Source: Chloroflexota bacterium (GTDB lineage Bacteria > Chloroflexota > Dehalococcoidia > Dehalococcoidales > RBG-16-60-22). Taken from it: a DNA stretch of 26,079 bases. The stretch spans positions 1-26,079 of the forward strand of contig JACPQH010000113.1 of NCBI GenBank assembly GCA_016190585.1, in the 5' to 3' direction. Shown here piece after piece: positions 23,319 through 26,079 of the stretch (position 1 is the stretch's first letter; every line of letters begins with the position of its first letter). Under the pieces are notes generated by a model. It worked only from the letters and a program-made list of their open reading frames with translations. It was not told the DNA's origin and ran no database searches. The position numbers were made by a program, and so were the translations under genes.

Positions 23319-23888
23319 TCAGGCCCCCTTGCGCCCGGTCAGCTCCTCGGAGGAGCCGGCGACCTCCTTGTCCACGTCAACCTGCAGCGGTATCAGCAGC
23401 CGGGCCACCATCAGCCAGTAGCCGACGGTGAGGGTGAGCTCCAGTATGTTCCGCTCGTCGAGGTGTTTCTTGAGCGCGGCGAAGGTATCATGCTTGACGT
23501 CTATCTTCTGCGCCACCTCGTCCGTGTACAGGAGAACGGCCTTCTCCTGCTCGTCGAAGTTGTTCGAATAGCTCCAGTTGGACAGCGCGCCTATCTGCTG
23601 GCGGGTCACGCCTGATTCCAGGGCGATGGCGTGGTGCTGGGCCCATTCGTACTTGCTGCGCGTGAGGATGGCTACCCGCATGATGGCCAGCTCCCGGAGC
23701 TTGGGCGACAGGCCGGAGCGCAGCAGCAGGGAGTTGCCCAGGCGCAGAAAGTCGCGCATCAGGCTAGCGTTATGCCCCAGCACCCGGTAGAGGTTCAGTA
23801 TCTTCACCCCGCCGTTCTCCAGCTTGGTGAATATCTCCTGGACCTCCGGGCTGGCGTTATCTTTCGACACAAGGCTAATACGCGACAT
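23319..23888 (-). CDS. Carboxymuconolactone decarboxylase-like (CMD/AhpD-fold) protein
   Basis: The start is the ATG at 23888, preceded by GGAGGT; the in-frame GTG at 23912 has no such site. The 189-residue protein is all-helical. Its CMD signature region is SPKLRELAIMRVAILTRSKYEWAQHHAIALESGVT, where AhpD-type peroxidases would have E-x-x-C-x-x-x-H. Here the sequence is EWAQHH, with no cysteine anywhere in the motif, so thiol-based peroxidase activity is ruled out. The C-terminal helix (ELTLTVGYWLMVARLLIPLQV) also fits the family. It could be a decarboxylase or hydrolase acting on a lactone or ring-cleavage product, but many members have unknown roles. It is convergent with the small membrane-protein gene. 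Confidence 0.82.
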   Translation of the reverse strand: MSRISLVSKDNASPEVQEIFTKLENGGVKILNLYRVLGHNASLMRDFLRLGNSLLLRSGLSPKLRELAIMRVAILTRSKYEWAQHHAIALESGVTRQQIGALSNWSYSNNFDEQEKAVLLYTDEVAQKIDVKHDTFAALKKHLDERNILELTLTVGYWLMVARLLIPLQVDVDKEVAGSSEELTGRKGA

Positions 23889-23940
23889 ACAGACCTCCAG
23901 TACCTGTTTCACGGGCGGCTCTCGCGCCCCGGCTAAAGGG

Positions 23941-23970
23941 ATTATAGAGGAAAAGCGAAAAGTTTGCCAC
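23941..23970 (-). promoter_or_regulatory. Possible promoter of the CMD-like gene
   Basis: A perfect TATAAT (23946-23941, minus strand) lies about 52 bases before the ATG at 23888. The best -35 candidate, TGGCAA or GTGGCA at 17-18 bases, is weak. Confidence 0.4.
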
Positions 23971-23987
23971 CAGGACGCTCCAACAGC

Positions 23988-24608
23988 TCAACCGGACAGG
24001 AAGGGGATGAACTTGAGAAGCCCGACGCCGGCGTAGGTGAGGATGATATACTTGGGGAACTTGCCCAGGAAAAGCGTAGGGAGGAACTTGGGGATCGGCA
24101 TCCGGGCCACCCCGGCGATGAAGCCGCCGAGGTCGAAGGGCAGTATCGGCTGCAGGGCGAGGAGGAAGATGGCCACGACGCCCCACCGGCGTATCCAGCG
24201 CTCCATCTGCCGGTAGCCCGGGGTTTCCTCGGCGATGGCGATACGCTTGCCCAGGTAACCGGCGTAGTAGCCGCTGAGCTCGCCGATGGTGCCGCCCAGC
24301 GCGCCGAACAGGGCGATGACCACGGGGTTCCAATGGGTGGCGGCGGCGATCATGATGGACACCGCGATGGGCACCGGCACCAGCACCGAGAGATTGGTCA
24401 GTATCGAGACGACGAAGACCGTAAGGTAGGCCAGCCAGGCGATTTCGTAGAGAGGCAGGTCAAGCCGGGTGAGAAAATATTGCAGCAGGAAGGACAGGCC
24501 GAAGCTCAGGACAACCAGCGTGACGAAGGCGAAAACCAGGCGGCCCCAGCGTACCTTGGGCCGCGATTCTGGCGGGACGGGGGGTTTCCACCCCGGTTCG
24601 TTAGCCAT
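23988..24608 (-). CDS. VTT/DedA-family membrane protein (TVP38/TMEM64-like)
   Basis: The 206-residue integral membrane protein has about five hydrophobic segments. It carries the VTT-domain signatures GALGGTIGELSGYYAGYLGKR near residues 103-123 and LPFDLGGFIAGVARMPIPKF near 155-174, the two re-entrant-loop regions of DedA/TMEM64 proteins. Family members move or scramble lipids such as undecaprenyl phosphate or phosphatidylethanolamine, or support membrane energetics. The sequence gives no further specificity. The ribosome site is weak. It lies 48 bases downstream of the exonuclease gene on the same strand, and a weak GC hairpin occupies the gap, so cotranscription is uncertain. Confidence 0.88.
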   Translation of the reverse strand: MANEPGWKPPVPPESRPKVRWGRLVFAFVTLVVLSFGLSFLLQYFLTRLDLPLYEIAWLAYLTVFVVSILTNLSVLVPVPIAVSIMIAAATHWNPVVIALFGALGGTIGELSGYYAGYLGKRIAIAEETPGYRQMERWIRRWGVVAIFLLALQPILPFDLGGFIAGVARMPIPKFLPTLFLGKFPKYIILTYAGVGLLKFIPFLSG

Positions 24609-24656
24609 GTGCCTGCATTAAAATATCAATCCGTTCCCCCGCCGGGGGCGAGCGGC

Positions 24657-25148
24657 CTATCCGGCGTCAAGGAGCTTCTCCTTCAGCGCCTTCAGGTTCA
24701 GGACGTCTTCCCGGTTGTACTCCAGCAAGGTCCGCAGGGCGTCCTGGTCGTCGTCATTCCGGTAGCGCCACCAGAGCCGGACCGCCTGGTAGCCGTCAAC
24801 CCCTTTTAGCGTCCGGCCGATGCCCAACTGGGTCTCCACGGACTTGAAGCCGCCGTAGAGCCTCTTCTCCCAGCAGCGGTACATGAGGTCATAATGCCGG
24901 CAGTGATAGTCCAGGTCCAACCCCAGCCGCATGTTGATAAAAGGAAGGTCGAAACGGCTGCCGTTGTAGGTATAAAGCGTGCTCACGCCGTCCAGGAGCT
25001 TGAGCAAACCGGGCGCGCTGATATCATCGCCGACGAGCTGCGAAAACAGGCTGCCGGCTTCTTCATGGGTGAAGACGCCGATGACGGTGATTTCACTCCG
25101 GGCGGACAGTCCGGTGGTCTCGATATCCAGGTATGCTTCGCGGGCCAT
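24657..25148 (-). CDS. YprB-like DEDD-family exonuclease (RNase H fold)
   Basis: I start it at the ATG at 25148 because AAAGGTG precedes it by five to six bases; an earlier ATG at 25163 is less well supported. The 163-residue protein has the DEDD exonuclease residues: AYLDIETTG (Asp and Glu, motif I), YNGSRFDLPFI (Asp, motif II) and YNREDVLNL (Asp, motif III, with the preceding YN typical of the YprB/RNase_H_2 group). Such proteins trim single-stranded DNA or RNA ends. It lacks the additional TPR-type domain of some YprB proteins, so it is a stand-alone nuclease domain. It is expressed from a promoter whose -10 box lies inside a long inverted repeat. Confidence 0.82.
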   Translation of the reverse strand: MAREAYLDIETTGLSARSEITVIGVFTHEEAGSLFSQLVGDDISAPGLLKLLDGVSTLYTYNGSRFDLPFINMRLGLDLDYHCRHYDLMYRCWEKRLYGGFKSVETQLGIGRTLKGVDGYQAVRLWWRYRNDDDQDALRTLLEYNREDVLNLKALKEKLLDAG

Positions 25149-25170
25149 AAAGTCACCTTTCATCCGGGGA

Positions 25171-25212
25171 CGAGGTTACCTGATTATATCAGCAACCTCG
25201 CCATGCCTTCAA
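25171..25212 (-). promoter_or_regulatory. Promoter of the YprB-like gene with palindrome over the -10 box
   Basis: On the minus strand TTGAAG (25212-25207) and a perfect TATAAT (25188-25183) are 18 bases apart. CGAGGTT (25171-25177) and AACCTCG (25194-25200) form outer arms, and CTGA/TCAG inner arms flank TTATA. The -10 box sits in the centre of this inverted repeat, suggesting an operator or a structured leader. Confidence 0.5.
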
Positions 25213-25254
25213 ACCGGCCCGGGGGCGCGCCTTTTGGCAAAGTACAATCGTTGT

Positions 25255-26079
25255 CTAGTCATTAGGCACAACTCCCCTAGAGGCTTCTATGGGTGTTAGC
25301 CTAGCATCCAAAACGGGCTTGCCCTTCTTAACTGATTTCCTGCGGGATAGCCTAACCTGATAATCGTTATCCGGTTCGCCTTCTGGTATGACTATATCGT
25401 TCCAGTCTTTACAAGGCACTACCTTACCGGCTGCCTGTGCTGGCGGGATATTCCCGCATCCCTCATTCTGCTTGAAGAAGTTGTAGTTTACCAGCCATCC
25501 GCCAGTTAAGAGGCGGATAGTCTCAATATCCTTATACTTCTGGAATACCTCCGTCCTTTGCTCTAGCGTCTTATGAAACCGCTCGATTTCCGCCGTTGAT
25601 TCCCCACTGGATACGGTCTTGAATGGTCCGCCCTGCCTGTGTTCTGTCTTTTGTGCGTATTCATCCCCCACACCGCTAATGTAAGATTTTAGCTTGTCAG
25701 TAACTACCACTTTGGGATACTTCCCCGCCCTTACCCTTGCCAGTCTCATTAGCATCCTGGCATCCCTCGCGCCTCTAGTAAACGAAACATAAGAAGCTAA
25801 AAGGTAGTTGGTCTTTGAATCCAGAATGTCCCAGAAGTAAACATTCCTATCCCCTAGCTTCATATAGGTTTCATCAGCTACCCAGGTATCCCCTACGTTT
25901 TCAGGCTTAAAACTATTTGTCTGCTTAACAGCTTCTTTAGTAAACCGTGTTACCCAATTCCAGTAGTTAGATTCACTCATATCAAGTTTATGATCTTGTT
26001 TGAACTGCTGCTGAATAGCATCAAGAGACATACCGCCATAGTACATTCCTAACAGGATGCTGAAAAAGTCCCTAAAAAA
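25255..26079 (-). mobile_element. IS6-like insertion sequence, DDE transposase (5' end beyond window)
   Basis: The minus-strand frame runs to a TAG at 25255 and remains open to base 26079, so the transposase starts outside the window; at least 274 residues are present. An N-terminal helix-turn-helix-like region (MSLDAIQQQF, then SESNYWNWVTRFTKEAV) precedes a DDE catalytic domain. Its residues are VADETYMK (Asp), VVVTDKLKSYI (Asp) and STAEIERFHKTLEQRTEV (Glu), the pattern of IS6/IS240-type transposases. The DNA is much less GC-rich than the flanking genes, and the composition changes near 25235, where the element's end probably lies. I could not identify terminal inverted repeats, as one end is missing. 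Confidence 0.8.

Noticed and set aside
1..26079. CRISPR array, tRNA, rRNA or riboswitch
   Set aside because: I saw no regularly spaced repeats, no tRNA cloverleaf with GGTTCGA-type arm and no recognisable riboswitch core on either strand. A covariance-model search would be needed to exclude weak cases.

Overview
The window is GC-rich bacterial DNA with high coding density, cut at both ends: a thiolase is truncated at the left edge and a transposase at the right edge. The gene set is a fused CaiB/BaiF CoA-transferase pair, an SCP2-type thiolase, a TRAP transporter, a soluble NuoEF-like electron-input module fused to a GltD-type flavoprotein, a multiheme cytochrome, an old-yellow-enzyme dienoyl-CoA reductase homologue and a type 2 IPP isomerase. 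This fits an anaerobic or facultative acyl-CoA- or aromatic-degrading bacterium. My best guess is Chloroflexota (Dehalococcoidia-like), but that rests on recalled family resemblance and no phylogenetic marker is present.

Layout. (1) 1-6.7 kb, plus strand: thiolase, a 794-aa double CoA-transferase, TRAP substrate-binding lipoprotein, large permease, small permease and a cupin. This reads as one uptake-and-activation operon for an organic acid, with tight spacing and a hairpin between the binding protein and its permease. (2) 6.8-11.4 kb, minus strand: a three-gene operon (NuoE-like, NuoF-like with extra ferredoxin domains, NuoG-N-terminus/GltD fusion) that appears to start from a leaderless promoter. 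It would exchange electrons between NAD(P)H, ferredoxin and a partner. (3) 11.5-12.5 kb: a secreted matrixin-like metalloprotease with its own promoter and terminator. (4) 12.6-14.0 kb: IPP isomerase between two gene relics, a HAAS-like helical domain upstream and the N-terminus of a radical SAM protein downstream. (5) 14.1-16.3 kb, minus strand: a membrane redox module (small membrane protein, seven-heme cytochrome c, cytochrome b) behind a near-consensus promoter with an array of palindromes just upstream. (6) 16.4-18.7 kb: an FadH-like flavoenzyme whose predicted -10 box lies inside a perfect palindrome.

(7) 18.7-20.5 kb is less GC-rich and poorly coding. It holds a frameshifted small tail-anchored membrane protein, an intact hotdog thioesterase, an Ig-like domain relic, a possible 34-aa membrane peptide and a dispersed repeat. 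It looks like a decaying region. (8) 20.5-25.2 kb: a SIMPL-domain secreted protein, a nitroreductase-fold protein of unknown role with a small membrane partner, a carboxymuconolactone-decarboxylase-like protein, a VTT/DedA membrane protein and a YprB-like DEDD exonuclease. (9) 25.2 kb to the end: the 3' part of an IS6-like insertion sequence with clearly lower GC.

Regions 1, 2, 5 and 6 could work together: import of an acid, CoA activation, thiolytic or reductive processing, then electron transfer to the membrane. That link is inferred from proximity only. No tRNA, rRNA, CRISPR array or replication origin was seen.
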